This document shows positions 23,702-34,797 of a stretch of DNA of 64,000 nt, one piece after another. Made by a program: the position numbers and the translations under genes. Location of the stretch: NCBI GenBank assembly GCA_022496205.1, contig WTXD01000049.1, positions 62,001-126,000 of the forward strand, read 5' to 3'. Source of the stretch: Gloeopeniophorella convolvens. Its lineage: Eukaryota; Basidiomycota; Agaricomycetes; Russulales. Positions within the stretch are counted from its first letter, which is position 1; each line of letters begins with the position of its first letter. The notes below the pieces were generated by a model. It did no database searches. It was not told where the DNA came from and was given only the letters and a program-made list of their open reading frames with translations.

Positions 23702-24763
23702 GCACGCCATGGCAGCCCCTTGCAGTGCGTAGTCTTCTGTTGGTAACGCTGCGAGACGAGGAACCCTGACTCTCTCGCTAACAGATCTGAATGATCATGT
23801 GCCAAAATTGATCGGAAGTCAGACAGGGCTTATGACACGTCTACGGTACTAGTTTCTGGATACGCGACTGCTCCATGTACTCTCTTTGTGGTTTCGAGTG
23901 GGAAATATAGTGGATTGGGTCTGCTGAATTCCAGGAACTGCTAACTGGGCAGGGATACCCCGCACATGGAACGTGTGCGTGAAGAAAGAGCGGCGCATCA
24001 TACACCGTACAGTATACTGAGAGCGCATTGATCTCAACTATGATATTCGGGAGCAATCCAGTGACGTGATGAAGCTGCTTCAAGTCAGTCGCTCAACATA
24101 GTATACCCAGAAGGTGGCGATTTTGGCTTCTGATCAACCTTTGTGACAAAAGGCTCCGGTGCCAAGTTGAGTTGGATTGATCACTGGACGGTGTGAATGT
24201 TTCTCCCTGCCTTGGAAGCCTTCGCCATATTTGTATGTGAATCAACAAGTGCTGAATAAACGACGCGGTGTCTGGTGCGGTATTCACTGTAGTAAACGCT
24301 GCGCGATTGCTCGTCGTAGATCATACCCACATCCTATACTATTGTCCATGCTGAATAAAACTGATAAAATTACCAGCGGGTGCCGCGCACGCTTGAAAAC
24401 TGCGTGCGTGACACCGACGGAGGGAACGTTGAGTGCGGGGAGGCCACGGGCACACGTGCGGAATCTCCGGTCGCAACAACAAGCCCCCCTCAGATACGGC
24501 CGTCATGCACCGGATCATTGCTACCCACATTTACAACAACTCTTACCGGGACTGGTTCGTCTGAAAACCCATTCGATTCATACAGAACCTCGTACAGCAG
24601 GTACTCTGAGCCATGAGATAACAGAGTATAGCGCGGACGAACGGCATGAAATACAGCCGAGGCCACCATCAAAGCGTACACAATCCGAGGATATCTTACC
24701 ACCTAGAAGTCCGTTGGCCAATTATTGCAACAGCGAGAGGACGCGGTGCCGAATTCCGGCTTC
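23702..24763. other. Intergenic, convergent 3' flanks
   Basis: This lies between the 3' ends of secreted protein 2 (plus) and unknown paralogue A (minus). Several short frames, none convincing. Confidence 0.5.
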
Positions 24764-25863
24764 TTAGATGTCCTTCCAGGTCGCCGTGGGCTGACCGTAG
24801 TTGTGCTGGTCGTTAAAAGCATCCGGCAGAAGTCCCTCCGTGGCTAGGCGGTACAATAAGCGGCTCGAAAGGTTCGAGGGTTCATGAGGGGTACTTACGG
24901 AAGAACTGGTGAGAGGGATGGGCATGTTAGGTAGATCGATGTGAGAGAATGGAGACTTACTGCGCCAATGAGGGTCTTCTTGTCGTTGAGGTTGTAGAAA
25001 AGGATCCTATCACTGTCGTAATTGGCGATGGCCTGGGAGCCTGCGGCAAGATCGGCCAGCTTGATGAAGTGGAAAACTCCAGGATAATCTGCACAGCGGA
25101 AATATGAGATCAGAAGCGACCCTCAAGGAACACAACAGTCTCACCGAGCGCTGAAGTGTAGGTAGAGAGTGCTTGGAAGGTGATTTGCTTCTTGATCGGG
25201 GTAAGCGTCACCGTTGTGGTTTGGTCATGGGTCCTCTTGTACAGCCTGGCTGAGCTTATGCCCATGTCCAAGTCACGCCAAATCCCCGAGCCACCCGACT
25301 GCAGCTTTCCCCCATCGACTGTGTCCTGGAGGGATATGAGACTTTTGCACAAAGAACTTCTCCGCCTTAAAGGCTCACCGTGTCCTTGCTGAGGAACTAA
25401 CCAGCCAGCGACAAATATTATCAATAATGCTTATGCGGCGACCAGCAGCGGCAGCTGGTGACATACCTGCGCAAATGGGGTGACACCAGGGTTACTGGAA
25501 GGATCCGATCCATAGAAGTCAACGCGAACAGCCGGCTTCGGTTTGTCGCTGTTCTGCAATACCCGATACCAGAACGTGCCGCTGGTGCCAGGAGCAGGCT
25601 TGAAATCTCCGGGAGAGTCGTAGAACAAGTATCCCTCCGGGTCTGAGCGGCAACAGTTAGAACAGGTGTTTCACGGGAGGGTGGGACTCGCCTCGTCCAA
25701 ACTCGACGTTGTCGACGAACTCCTTCATGATCGCCGTGGCTTCGACACGTAGGCCACGCGTCCCGGTGTCGCTGATGTAGAACAGGGCAACCGCCGGGCA
25801 GTTCTTCTCATAGGCCTTTGCGAGTCTGGCGAGCTCGTCGGCGAAGGTAGTTGTGAACGACAT
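24764..25863 (-). CDS. Protein of unknown family, paralogue A (~250 residues)
   Basis: Starts at 25863 (MSFTTTFADELARLAKAYE) and ends at 24764. Conserved blocks shared with the gene at 30211: GLRVEATAIMKEFVDNVEFGR, DPEGYLFYDSPGDF, AVRVDFYGSD, FLSKDT, GSGIWRDLDMG, GVFHFIKL, NYDSDRILFYNLND and FFPTEGLLPD. No signal peptide or membrane helix; it looks like a cytosolic beta-rich protein. Two exons are tiny in both paralogues: 18 nt (25379-25396, FLSKDT) and 7 nt (24899-24905). Its first intron (25643-25691) has a GC donor where the paralogue has GT. TATAAAA lies 62 bp upstream. I do not recognise the family and give no function. Confidence 0.75.
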
Positions 25864-27992
25864 GGTTGTTGTTGAGGAGGCACGAACAATGAGTTCTGGG
25901 TTGAAAGACTGTCAATCGGTGTGCTTTTATAAGTCGTCGCTAGCATCCACAAGGCATATGCCGAGCTGCATCGAGGTTTCCTCTGGCGTTCAGCATCCCA
26001 TCCAGGCTGCGTAAAACTTGTAAGTTGAATCGTCTTCAGTTCCAAACCGCTTCCTCCCGACGACCCCAGAGGGTCGAGAATGGCACATAACCATTTTCCT
26101 GTCATTCGAATGTGTGAAACCTAAACTCGGAAAGAAAGCGGAATAGCAGGACCGTCAGGTCCATTTCTTCTTTCAGGACTCCCTCGTTAATGGGGTATCA
26201 TTAGAGGGTCATGCTTATGGTGCTAGCGACGAGTGGTTGGGAGCGAAGAGTTCACGACACGGAATTCGGGCGGAATTGGGACCCTTGACGCGGGCGCGTG
26301 ACGTCTGAAGTGACCGGGCCGGCGCTGTGCCGGAATTAGACGCCAGTGGTTCATGCTGATTGGTTTGTGCTTTGACCTGAATGCTTGGGATATGGGCGGC
26401 GGATACACATAGCGTTCTGCTGAGAACAGTCTGCAATTGTGTCCACCTATTGAGGATTACAAGTTGGCATGATCTCTCCCACAGAATGTCCTGATTTTTC
26501 TGGACAGGTGTGCGGGGAAGGTAGCAGCCTTCCTGTGCTCATGAAAGTCGTTAGACCCAGGGTGATTCATTCGTTCCGACTCTATTCCGTACCAGCTGTG
26601 TCGTTTCTCGTGTACTGTTAGGCAGCGCGAGAAGGAAGCTGCCAGCGTGCCAGGTTCAGGTCTCAATTGCAAGAGAATAGTCGTCGGGCTTCACTAACTC
26701 CCCTGCCAGGGAGAGGTGAGTACTCACACCAGCGAGGCATCCTGCGATGGGATGTTGCACGTCTGTGCCCGGCATACGGCGCCAGGGAACGTAAGTCAAA
26801 GGCCAAGTTGAACACCGTAAGACGTAGGCTACCTGTCCAACACACCGGTCCAGTCTGAGATAAGTTTCTATATGGGAGCATGGTGCGCAAATTCTCGATA
26901 TTTGTGCATATCATTCATGTGCCTATCAGATATTCTGTGGCTGCAGAAAACAAAAACCCAGCTTGCTCACCATTTGTTACCGTGTATAAGTCGGTTGGTG
27001 ATCGATGTTCTGTCCCAGCCACACCTTCAGCGAAAGGTTACGATCCTGTCAGAATCAACCAAAGAAGGATGAACTTGGTGTCAGCATCCACGCAATATCG
27101 ATCGAAAGTTGTCCTACACGGTCCTTCATGGAGCGGACACTGAGGCTGACATGATTGGGTGGCTGTTGCCGACGTTGACACGTCGGTGGAGGATCATCAG
27201 CTCTTGGCTTTCGATGAACGTTCCGATCGACAGCTGCTCAACGCTCATTGCTCAGAAGGAGGGCTATGGAGAGCGCATGGGCGATGCCTAATCCATGCGC
27301 ACACGTTCCCAAAGCGGTGGTCCGTGACATCGGTCTGTGCATGATATGTTGTTGAAGCCGGGAAGCCGTCGTAACGCCCAAGCTGCCATTTCCAAACACA
27401 TCGCACCTACGAGGCTGCATACGTAGTCCTTGTCTCGCAGGAGACACGCCTGTACGTGTGTGCTCAACATTGATATGTTACCTGTGAGGGGAGAGTAAGT
27501 TTTGTGACATGAACTTCGAAGGAGCAAGACAAAGATCGGACATGCCATAGTACCGGGCGGTATACGTTAGTGTGCCAATTCGGCCTGCATGAGATTTATG
27601 TGGAGTCGTGAGTACTTCTGGAGGAGGGAAGAGATCCTATTGGATGCGGTGCAAGAGGGTCCGAGTATTGTCCATTGAGCGGCTTGGGATAAGCTTGGCC
27701 GCTTCGTCCGATCCATTACATAAGCGAGGAGGCTGGAAGAGGAGCGGGGTGATGGCAGCGCTCGTGGAGAGCCACGGATAGCGTCCAAAGCGTAAGGAGA
27801 GTTGCCGTGCGGGTCATCGGTAGGTCATCGGCGTCTGCAAGCTGTCTGGGTCACGCAATGCTGCCGCCTCGACGCGTACGCGCGCGCGACGGCTCTCCGC
27901 AGCCTATAACCCCCCAAACCCCCTGAGGCGCAATCCGTAGACGGCTTCCCTTCCTCCCGCACTCGTCTCTCTCCCACCTCTCATACACCACC
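25864..27992. other. Divergent intergenic region between paralogue A and the SDR
   Basis: TATAAAA on the minus strand (25925-25931) serves paralogue A. The rest of this 2.1-kb stretch shows only short frames without family features. The last 100 bp hold a C-rich SDR leader with TATAAC at about 27905. Confidence 0.5.
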
Positions 27993-29278
27993 ATGGGGGA
28001 GCTTACCTTTTTCCAATTCGCTCGGGAACAACTGCACACAGTTCCGCCAGTCGAAAATGTCGATCTCTCTGGAAAGACGGTTGTTATTGTCGGCGCAAAT
28101 GTTGGGCTGGGTTTCGAGGCCACAAAACACTTCGCGTCCATGAATCCCAAACGCCTCGTCCTTGGGTGTCGCAGTGAGGAGAAAGGTCGTGCGGCGCTTC
28201 AGGGTGAGTAAAATTGTCGTCCTGCTGGTTCCGTGCTGCCTAACACCGTTCCTAGCTATCCAGGCCACTGGATATAAGAATGCTGAACTCGCACTTATCG
28301 ACCTTTCCCGTTTTGAAACCGTTTCTGCATTCGCGGACGCGTTCATTCGCGATGGTTCACAAATAGACATCTTCGTATATAATGCAGGCGTTGCACTATT
28401 GGAGCATCGTGCCACGGGGGACGGATGGGAAGAGACGTGCGTTCCCTTCGTCTTAGCCGCAGCCTCGTTAGGTGCTGACTTCCCTGGAAGGATCCAAGTC
28501 AACCATCTTTCCGCCGTGTTGTTGACTATCCGACTGCTACCTTGTGTCCTCAAGGCAGTTTCATCCGGGTCGTCGCGAAATCCGCGTGTGGTTATTGTCT
28601 CCAGTGACGTCCACTATTGGGCCAAGTTCTCGCAGGACGAGCTTGCAAGCGACAAGATCCTCCGGAAGATTAGTGACAAAGAGCATTGCACCGCCACGTA
28701 AGACATACCTTTCTGTACTATCACGGTCACTCACTTCTACCCTGAAGAGTGATGGCAGACAGATACAATTTGTCGAAACGTGAGTTTCAAGTATCTCACC
28801 CTTCACGACGTCCAACACCACTACTCCATAGTCCTTAGCGTCTTCTTCGTACGGGAGTTGACCAAGAGGTTGCCTGCTAACTCACCGGTCGTGGTGATCG
28901 GTATTAACCCCGGCTACTGCAAATCGAATCTGAGAAGGCACTTGTCTGTAGTCTCCCGGGTCGTGGACATGCTCGTGGAACTCGTCCTCGCTCGTACGAG
29001 CGAAGAAGGATCCAGGCAGCTCGTATGGGCAGCTGTCGGAGACTCTGCCCGCGAATACGAGCTGCGCGGCGGGTATGCGTCCAGTATGAAGCTCAAGGAA
29101 GTCAGTGATTATGTTCTGAGTGATGACGGTGCTTCCGCACAAGTGCGCGTCTGGGTGCGTCCTGTACCTCCATCTTAGTGTGTTCGAGTCTGAGTGCGTG
29201 CAGGAGGAATCTGTGGAGATTCTGTCCCACGTTGATCCTCAATTCGGAATGATCGTCAAAGAGATTTTGACGAAGTGA
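27993..29278 (+). CDS. Short-chain dehydrogenase/reductase, retinol-dehydrogenase-like
   Basis: Starts at 27993 (MGELTFFQFAREQLHTVPPV) and ends at 29278. The nucleotide-binding motif is VVIVGANVGLGFEATKHFA (G-x3-G-x-G), followed by an Arg-containing turn (GCRSEEKG) favouring NADP(H). Then ALIDLSRFE, the NAG motif in VYNAGVALLEH, VNHLS, the catalytic serine in VVIVSSDVHYW, and the Tyr-x3-Lys pair in YNLSK, which is split by two closely spaced introns. INPGYCKSNL follows. About 330 residues, usual for the family. A cytosolic or ER-surface carbonyl or alcohol oxidoreductase is expected; the substrate is unknown. Confidence 0.88.
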
Positions 29279-30210
29279 TTTCTGTTCGCAATTTGACAAG
29301 ATATTTTCCAGAACACTCAACGTGTAATGGGCCCTCTCACGGGGCTGGGCCATATGTACACCAGGCAATGTGTGGCCCTGTCTTCTGGTCTGCATGATAA
29401 TTGGGGAGATCAGTGTTCGTAACGGCAGCGTCTCGCTTACCCATACTTATGCTCATCTGCGGACTATGTGCAATATAATGACGCTTGTTTTTGCGCAGAC
29501 ACAGGGTCGCACAGATTCGAGCCTCAAAGTGATTCACGAACCGTGTCTATCGACGAGATTCCTTCAATTCCTTTTCGTCTGTTCTGCCTATGTCACAGGA
29601 CGGTCCAGAGCCCCTGTTGCGATATCACAAGTAGCTTCCTTCGTCTGTCTGGTGTTCCTCAAGATCCGTGCTCTTCGCTATGGGGCTCAGGACGAACCTG
29701 GGTGTGGGCGATACGCTCAATTCAGGCGCGCCTCGGAAATGTCAATCCGGAGAGTATTATGAACGAGGCGACCTTCCACGGGCAAACTTCCAATGCCCAC
29801 TGCGGCCCTCTGTCACGGATGAGGCTTCCGGACGAATGTGGGAAGTGCGTTTACCAGGCTTGATATTTAGAGGACATGGACGTCGAAGCAGAGGAAACGT
29901 CACCCTGATCCCTGGTTGGTGGCAAGGCGTAGTTCGGAATTGACACGGAACTAAGTCGAAATGTCTCGCAAGTCGCAACTTACTTCTGTTTACGACACTG
30001 TAAAGCAGATTAACCCTGCCGCACTTCCTATTAGTATGCCGCATCGGCCGCATTGCCCTGCACCGCGGCGCATCCCACAAACTCGGAATTTCTGGGCCAC
30101 GCCATTCACTATCATGTGTGAAGGGCATGTGTGATTTCATGGCCGCTGAAAGGTATAAAACCTCGTCTCTTTTTCCTTTGTTCATCATCAACCCGGTCCA
30201 CAGATACAAC
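29279..30210. other. Intergenic with promoter of paralogue B
   Basis: No gene supported. TATAAAAC at 30153-30160 is about 50 bp before the ATG at 30211 and is followed by a T/C-rich leader. Confidence 0.5.
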
Positions 30211-31291
30211 ATGTCTCTCATCTCAGACTCTTTCGTCAAGCAGTTCACCGAACTTGCAACCGCATTTGAGACATCCTGCGCTGCTGCTGCCCTCTTCTAT
30301 TGGGGCGAAGGTAATGACCATGGCCTTCGAGTTGAAGCCACTGCCGTCATGAAGGAATTCGTCAACAACATTGAATTCGGAAGGGGTAAGCTCCTCACTC
30401 TGTACTCAGCCTACGGCTTCCTGACTCAGATGCCTTCAACAGACCCGGAGGGATATCTGTTCTACAACGCTCCGTCGGATTTCAACTTCGATTCAGACGA
30501 CGACCCCGTCACCTACAAAGTGTACTACAACTCTGAGAAGCCTATGGCCGTCAGGGTCGACTTCTTTGCAGCAGGTTCAACCAACCGCTTCTCGAGCGTG
30601 GGTATCAGCCGCTTATGTGCTTCACAAATTATGCTTATTCACGGTCAACCCGTCTTAGTTTATCTCCAAAGATACCGTGCGTGTTCGGCGTTTAGGATAC
30701 GCTCTTTGTTCATTCTCCTCCAGAAAACGATCGACAGTAGGCTCCTTCGCGATGGGTCGGGCACATGGAGAGATCTCAAGCTCGGAACGAGCTACGCCAT
30801 AATGCACAAGATCAGCACTGATACTAAAGTAACTCTGAAGATGGCTCCAATCGGGAAGGAAGCCACCTTCAACGTGATCGACAATTCTGGCAGGCACGCC
30901 ATCAGTAATATGCTCAGGCTTTTCCTTGGTTTCTTCGCTTGACTCGCAATCCTCCGTCCGCAGACATCTCTGGAATTTTCCATTTCAACAAACAGTCGGC
31001 TTTGACCAGCAGCAGCAACGACGTCGCTAACTACGATGAAGACAGACTCATCTTCTATCCCAACAACGATCACAACTTGTTGACCGGCGTTGTGAGTGGC
31101 ATGTACCAATCCTCCTGAGGAGTAGCGCTGATCCTCCGCTTTAAATGTAGTTCTTCCGTGAGCACAATAAACAAAGCCCACTGTCTGATCCGCTGACTTG
31201 GTTGACTGTTATAGCCAACGAGCCGATCCCCATTGACGACCATGCGGCTACCCAACCTCCCTCGGTTTCTTGGATTGATCTACCTCAGTAG
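30211..31291 (+). CDS. Protein of unknown family, paralogue B (~250 residues)
   Basis: Starts at 30211 (MSLISDSFVKQFTELATAFE) and ends at 31291 (SWIDLPQ). Blocks shared with the gene at 24764: GLRVEATAVMKEFVNNIEFGR, DPEGYLFYNAPSDF, AVRVDFFA, FISKDT, GSGTWRDLKLG, GIFHFNKQ, NYDEDRLIFYPNND and FFPNEPIP. Exon order and phases match, including the 18-nt exon (30659-30676) and the 7-nt exon (31151-31157). For the intron before GIFHF, a GTAATA donor at 30906 fits the paralogue's length better than a GC donor upstream. No signal peptide, membrane helix or recognised domain. The strand opposite to paralogue A suggests duplication with inversion. Confidence 0.75.
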
Positions 31292-31700
31292 ACGCATACT
31301 TTGCAATCTATTGTAGGTCCAGAAAGTCGACGGTCTCACGACACAAAGTATCGTGGTGTAAATGTACACAATGTTACTGTTTGATTGCCAACGTATGAAA
31401 GTGACGATGCAGTTATTCCCCTAACTCTGTTTGATGCCTCACAACGGATTCAAAATCCCTAAAATCCTAATCCTGATTCCGGACTACAGCGCTTTAGAGT
31501 ACACGCACATCTCACACAATGACGACATTGCATGTGCACTTATCGGTAACTAGCTATAAGTCTCACGATCCCAGAAACCCGCACCAGTAAGGTCAAAGTA
31601 AGGTACCCCTGTTCTCAGCACGTGAAGTAGCGCAGGTCGTCCTTATAAATAAAGGCGGAAGGTCAGTGAGCTTCTACTTCGACCCCACACCCAACCTGCA
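31292..31700. other. Intergenic with DUF427 promoter
   Basis: Holds the 3' flank of paralogue B and the promoter of the DUF427 gene: TATAAATA at 31645-31652, 49 bp before the ATG. Confidence 0.5.
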
Positions 31701-32589
31701 ATGTCGACGAAAGTTCAGGAATTCCCTTATGCTGGTTATAGCGAGCACTGCGCCAAGCGAATTCGGGTCCTTGTAAGAGGGGACTTCATTGTAGACACTA
31801 CGCGCGCCCAGTTGGTGTGAGTACACCATTAGAGACACTCTGGTTTGAAAAATAATGGGCACCGGTAGATGGGAGCACCGTTACTATCCTCAATACTATT
31901 TTCACAAGTCTGACGTGCGAAATGGCGTTCTTGTGGCTGCCGATGCGTCGCAGCCTGATGAACCCGATAAATACGACATCGTTCTGGGACAGCATCATGC
32001 ACGTGCTGCAGCAACAGTGCACCATTCCGGGCCACTTGAAGGCCTTGTCAAGATCGAATTCGACAGCGTAGATGCATGGTTCGAGGAGGAGGAACAGATT
32101 TGGGTGCACCCCAAAGACCCTTACAAAGTCAGTGACACCGATACGCTCCGGTATCATGCTAACGTACCCTCATAGCGTGTAGACGTTCTTCAATCCGCAC
32201 GCCACGTCCGAGTGGAGGTAGACGGGGTCGAGGTTGCAAATACACTGAAGCCGCGTCTGCTGTTTGAGACTGGGCTGCCCGTCCGGACCTACATACCCAA
32301 GACGGATGCGCGCCTAGATTTGCTCATACCTTCAGACCTGACATCCGCTTGCCCATATAAGGTATGTCCACGGAAAATCGTCCCCGAGTATTGCTGATGT
32401 GTGCAGGGCGTGGCCTCGTATTACGATGTCAAGTTGCCTTCGGGAGAGAGTCGAGAAGGTTTGGTGTGGTGGTATCGTAACCCGACCACAGAGTGTGCAG
32501 ATATTCGCGGGTATGTTGCATTTTACGACGAAAAGGTCGACGTGTTCGTGAACGGAGTGAAAATGGAGCGGCCTAAGACTCACTTCTGA
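31701..32589 (+). CDS. DUF427-domain protein
   Basis: The start is ATG 31701 (MSTKVQEFPYAGYSEHCAKR); the ATG at 31855 lies inside the first intron. Exon 1 (31701-31816) joins exon 2 (from 31869) so that RGDFIVDTTRAQLVWEH reads through. Two DUF427-like units follow: the first has YYPQYYFHKSDV, the second VRVEVDGVEVANTLKPRLLFETGLPVRTYIP, CPYKGVASYYDV, LVWWYRNP and GYVAFYDEKVDVFVNG. These are hallmark segments of DUF427, a small beta-sheet family in bacteria and fungi with no established reaction. About 245 residues, no signal peptide. The family call is strong; the role is unknown. Confidence 0.88.
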
Positions 32590-32656
32590 ATTATGACGGT
32601 CAAGTCTACTATAATCGTGATAAGGGGTCCTGTAATTATCATTGTGCGGTCCATAT

Positions 32657-32668
32657 TATATAACCAAT
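32657..32668 (+). promoter_or_regulatory. TATA and CCAAT boxes before the F-box gene
   Basis: TATATAA (32657-32663) and, directly after it, CCAAT (32664-32668) lie in the 137-bp gap after the DUF427 stop, about 60 bp before the F-box ATG. Confidence 0.35.
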
Positions 32669-32726
32669 AGCTCGTGCCTTGCCCGAGAAGGCTGCCAATG
32701 TCAATGAGATCTTGAGAAATGACACT

Positions 32727-33680
32727 ATGACCATCGACTCGCTGTCCATGCCACACATTCAAAGGAAACCCTCCCAACGCCTCCTCTTAGATTTACCTGA
32801 AGAAATCACCTCATTCATCCTGGAATTCGTAATTCTTCCTTTGAACTGCCAATTGACTGCACCGAAATCCCAATCTTTGCTGACCTGCCACACTTTCCAC
32901 CGAATCGGGACACCCATTCTCTACCGGACCATAACTCTTCTTTCATCGTCAGACGCCTTGTTCCTGAAGCGAACGCTCGCAGAACACCCTGAGTTCGCCA
33001 TTCTCGTACGCCGACTTCATTCTCGTATCCCCGTGTCAGAGCTGCTCGCGGTGCTTCGGGTCATTGGCCATGCTGGTGGTTCCCTTCAAACGCTCGACTT
33101 CGCACTTCATAGCACGTGGGCTTTTGAACCCAGTGGAGAGGGCGAGGGCGATGTTAGTCCGAAGACAATATTCGCTGCAGTGCCTGTGCGTCATCTGGTC
33201 GTGCGTCAAGGCAACGGTTTTCTTTCGCGCGATCGTGCCCTGCTTTTCGCGGGTGTCCTGGCCCATACAATTGAGCATTGGAAATGTATGGTATGCCCTT
33301 CCTTCCGCTCGCTCGCCGTTACCACAGTTCATTGGGGAGTACAGGAGTCCATAACGTTGGTTTCCCGCATGCTTCTTTCACCCATCTCTCCAGCTCAACC
33401 GTCTCCACTCGCCGTCGCCTTGGCCCGTTCACCTACGTTGGGCTTCCTACGAACCTCACTCCCTCCCTCGTGGAATTCATCTTTGCTCATTGCGAGCGAG
33501 AACCCTTCCCTGTCTCGCATAGTGCTCACCAGACCACAGGTACTATCAAGCCCAGAGGGTATCGTGTCGGACGATGTGGATGTACCGGCTCCGGAATTGC
33601 TTGCATGGAAAGACAGTCATCCATGGGTTACGGAAGCCTACAAACACTCTCGGTTGATACAGCTGATCGAGGCAGCTTGA
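32727..33680 (+). CDS. F-box-like protein
   Basis: The frame is open upstream of 32727, but that is its first ATG (MTIDSLSMPHIQR). The F-box-like start is LLLDLPEEITSFILEFV, then LTCHTFHRIGTPILYRTITL, as in the many basidiomycete F-box proteins with poorly conserved leucine-rich remainders. About 318 residues if uninterrupted. The end (LLAWKDSHPWVTEAYKHSRL) looks genuine. The segment around 33290-33390 reads less well and may hide an intron. F-box proteins bind Skp1 and bring targets to an SCF ubiquitin ligase. Confidence 0.65.
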   Translation: MTIDSLSMPHIQRKPSQRLLLDLPEEITSFILEFVILPLNCQLTAPKSQSLLTCHTFHRIGTPILYRTITLLSSSDALFLKRTLAEHPEFAILVRRLHSRIPVSELLAVLRVIGHAGGSLQTLDFALHSTWAFEPSGEGEGDVSPKTIFAAVPVRHLVVRQGNGFLSRDRALLFAGVLAHTIEHWKCMVCPSFRSLAVTTVHWGVQESITLVSRMLLSPISPAQPSPLAVALARSPTLGFLRTSLPPSWNSSLLIASENPSLSRIVLTRPQVLSSPEGIVSDDVDVPAPELLAWKDSHPWVTEAYKHSRLIQLIEAA

Positions 33681-34797
33681 ATGGTTTTCGCAGAACGTAA
33701 GTCTCGAGGGGTTGTGATCAGTCGTTCGTCTAAAATACTCAACTAAGCCTCTAGCGGACCCCGACAACACCCGTTGACTTGAACCTCCTGGCTTCGAGTA
33801 ATTCCCAATATATCTCGCCTATGGGGAAGCGTCACGTGAATCAGCATGGTTCCATCACCCATAGGCCGTAGCTTTGGCATGCCGGTTGATGCTCGCTATG
33901 GCGACACACCTCTTATCTGAATTAGCCAAAGCTATAACTTCTGGATTACTGTGCAAGGCTGCAAAGACGCAGCCGGGGATTTCTCTACCTATTCTCGGCC
34001 GGACCGGTGGCTCGCGTCATCTTTTCGGGCGGTTTTTGCATGGTGAATCTCATGTTAGCACGTCCGGTGAGTCTTTAGCATACGACAGTCAAGGCGCAAT
34101 GTCTGAAGGAAACCCTACTAGCCACCTAAATGAATCAGACATCCCTTCGCATACCACACCCTCGCCTTGATTATGGATCGTGCCCACACCTTCACTCCCA
34201 CCCAGGCTATCGAGTGACGCGATTCGCGCATTTTTCGAGCCCTGGCTCTTGCTTCGCAGCGAATGGAAAACGCCCGGGTTGTCTCCATCTATACCGATCC
34301 TCGCGACTACGTCCCGACGCGGCTCACCGCGTGTCCTATTTTGGATGACCGGAAGTCTGTGTGTTAATCCAACCCGTGTCATCTGACCGACAATACTTCT
34401 GTTCTTTTGCATCTCATCTCGCGAGCTCCAAATTCTTGAAGATAATCTGACTCAGTGTTATTCGTCCCTCTTCACCTGTTTTCCGTCTTTTCCCCACAAA
34501 TTCCCCATCCCTGCCAAAGGGTCCTGGTTTGCTCTTTCTACTGGATTCTCCCAGTTCTAATCTTCGACACCTCCGAGACATCACCACAAATGACACTGGA
34601 AATGATTATGGACCGCCACGAGTACAGCGCCACGGGTGACACCTTGTGTTCTCGCAGAAGCCTTTGTGGTATCATCTGTTCCACAGTTGCTAATCGCCTC
34701 GCCACATGGTCGCCACATATAAAGGCCGAGGGGTGACCTTTGGTCTGCCTTCTGCCCCGACTCAGCAGCTTCATTTGACCACCTACAAGTCGACGTT
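33681..34797. other. Intergenic, no gene seen
   Basis: Between the F-box gene and the lactonase. TATAAAGG at 34718-34725, about 75 bp before the lactonase ATG, is the only clear element. Confidence 0.5.

Noticed and set aside
30897..30906. GC donor (GCAGGC) in unknown paralogue B
   Set aside because: A GTAATA donor at 30906 keeps phase and matches the length of paralogue A better.
31855..32175. DUF427 gene starting at ATG 31855
   Set aside because: That ATG lies in an intron. Joining 31701-31816 to 31869 restores the family's conserved N-terminal segment.
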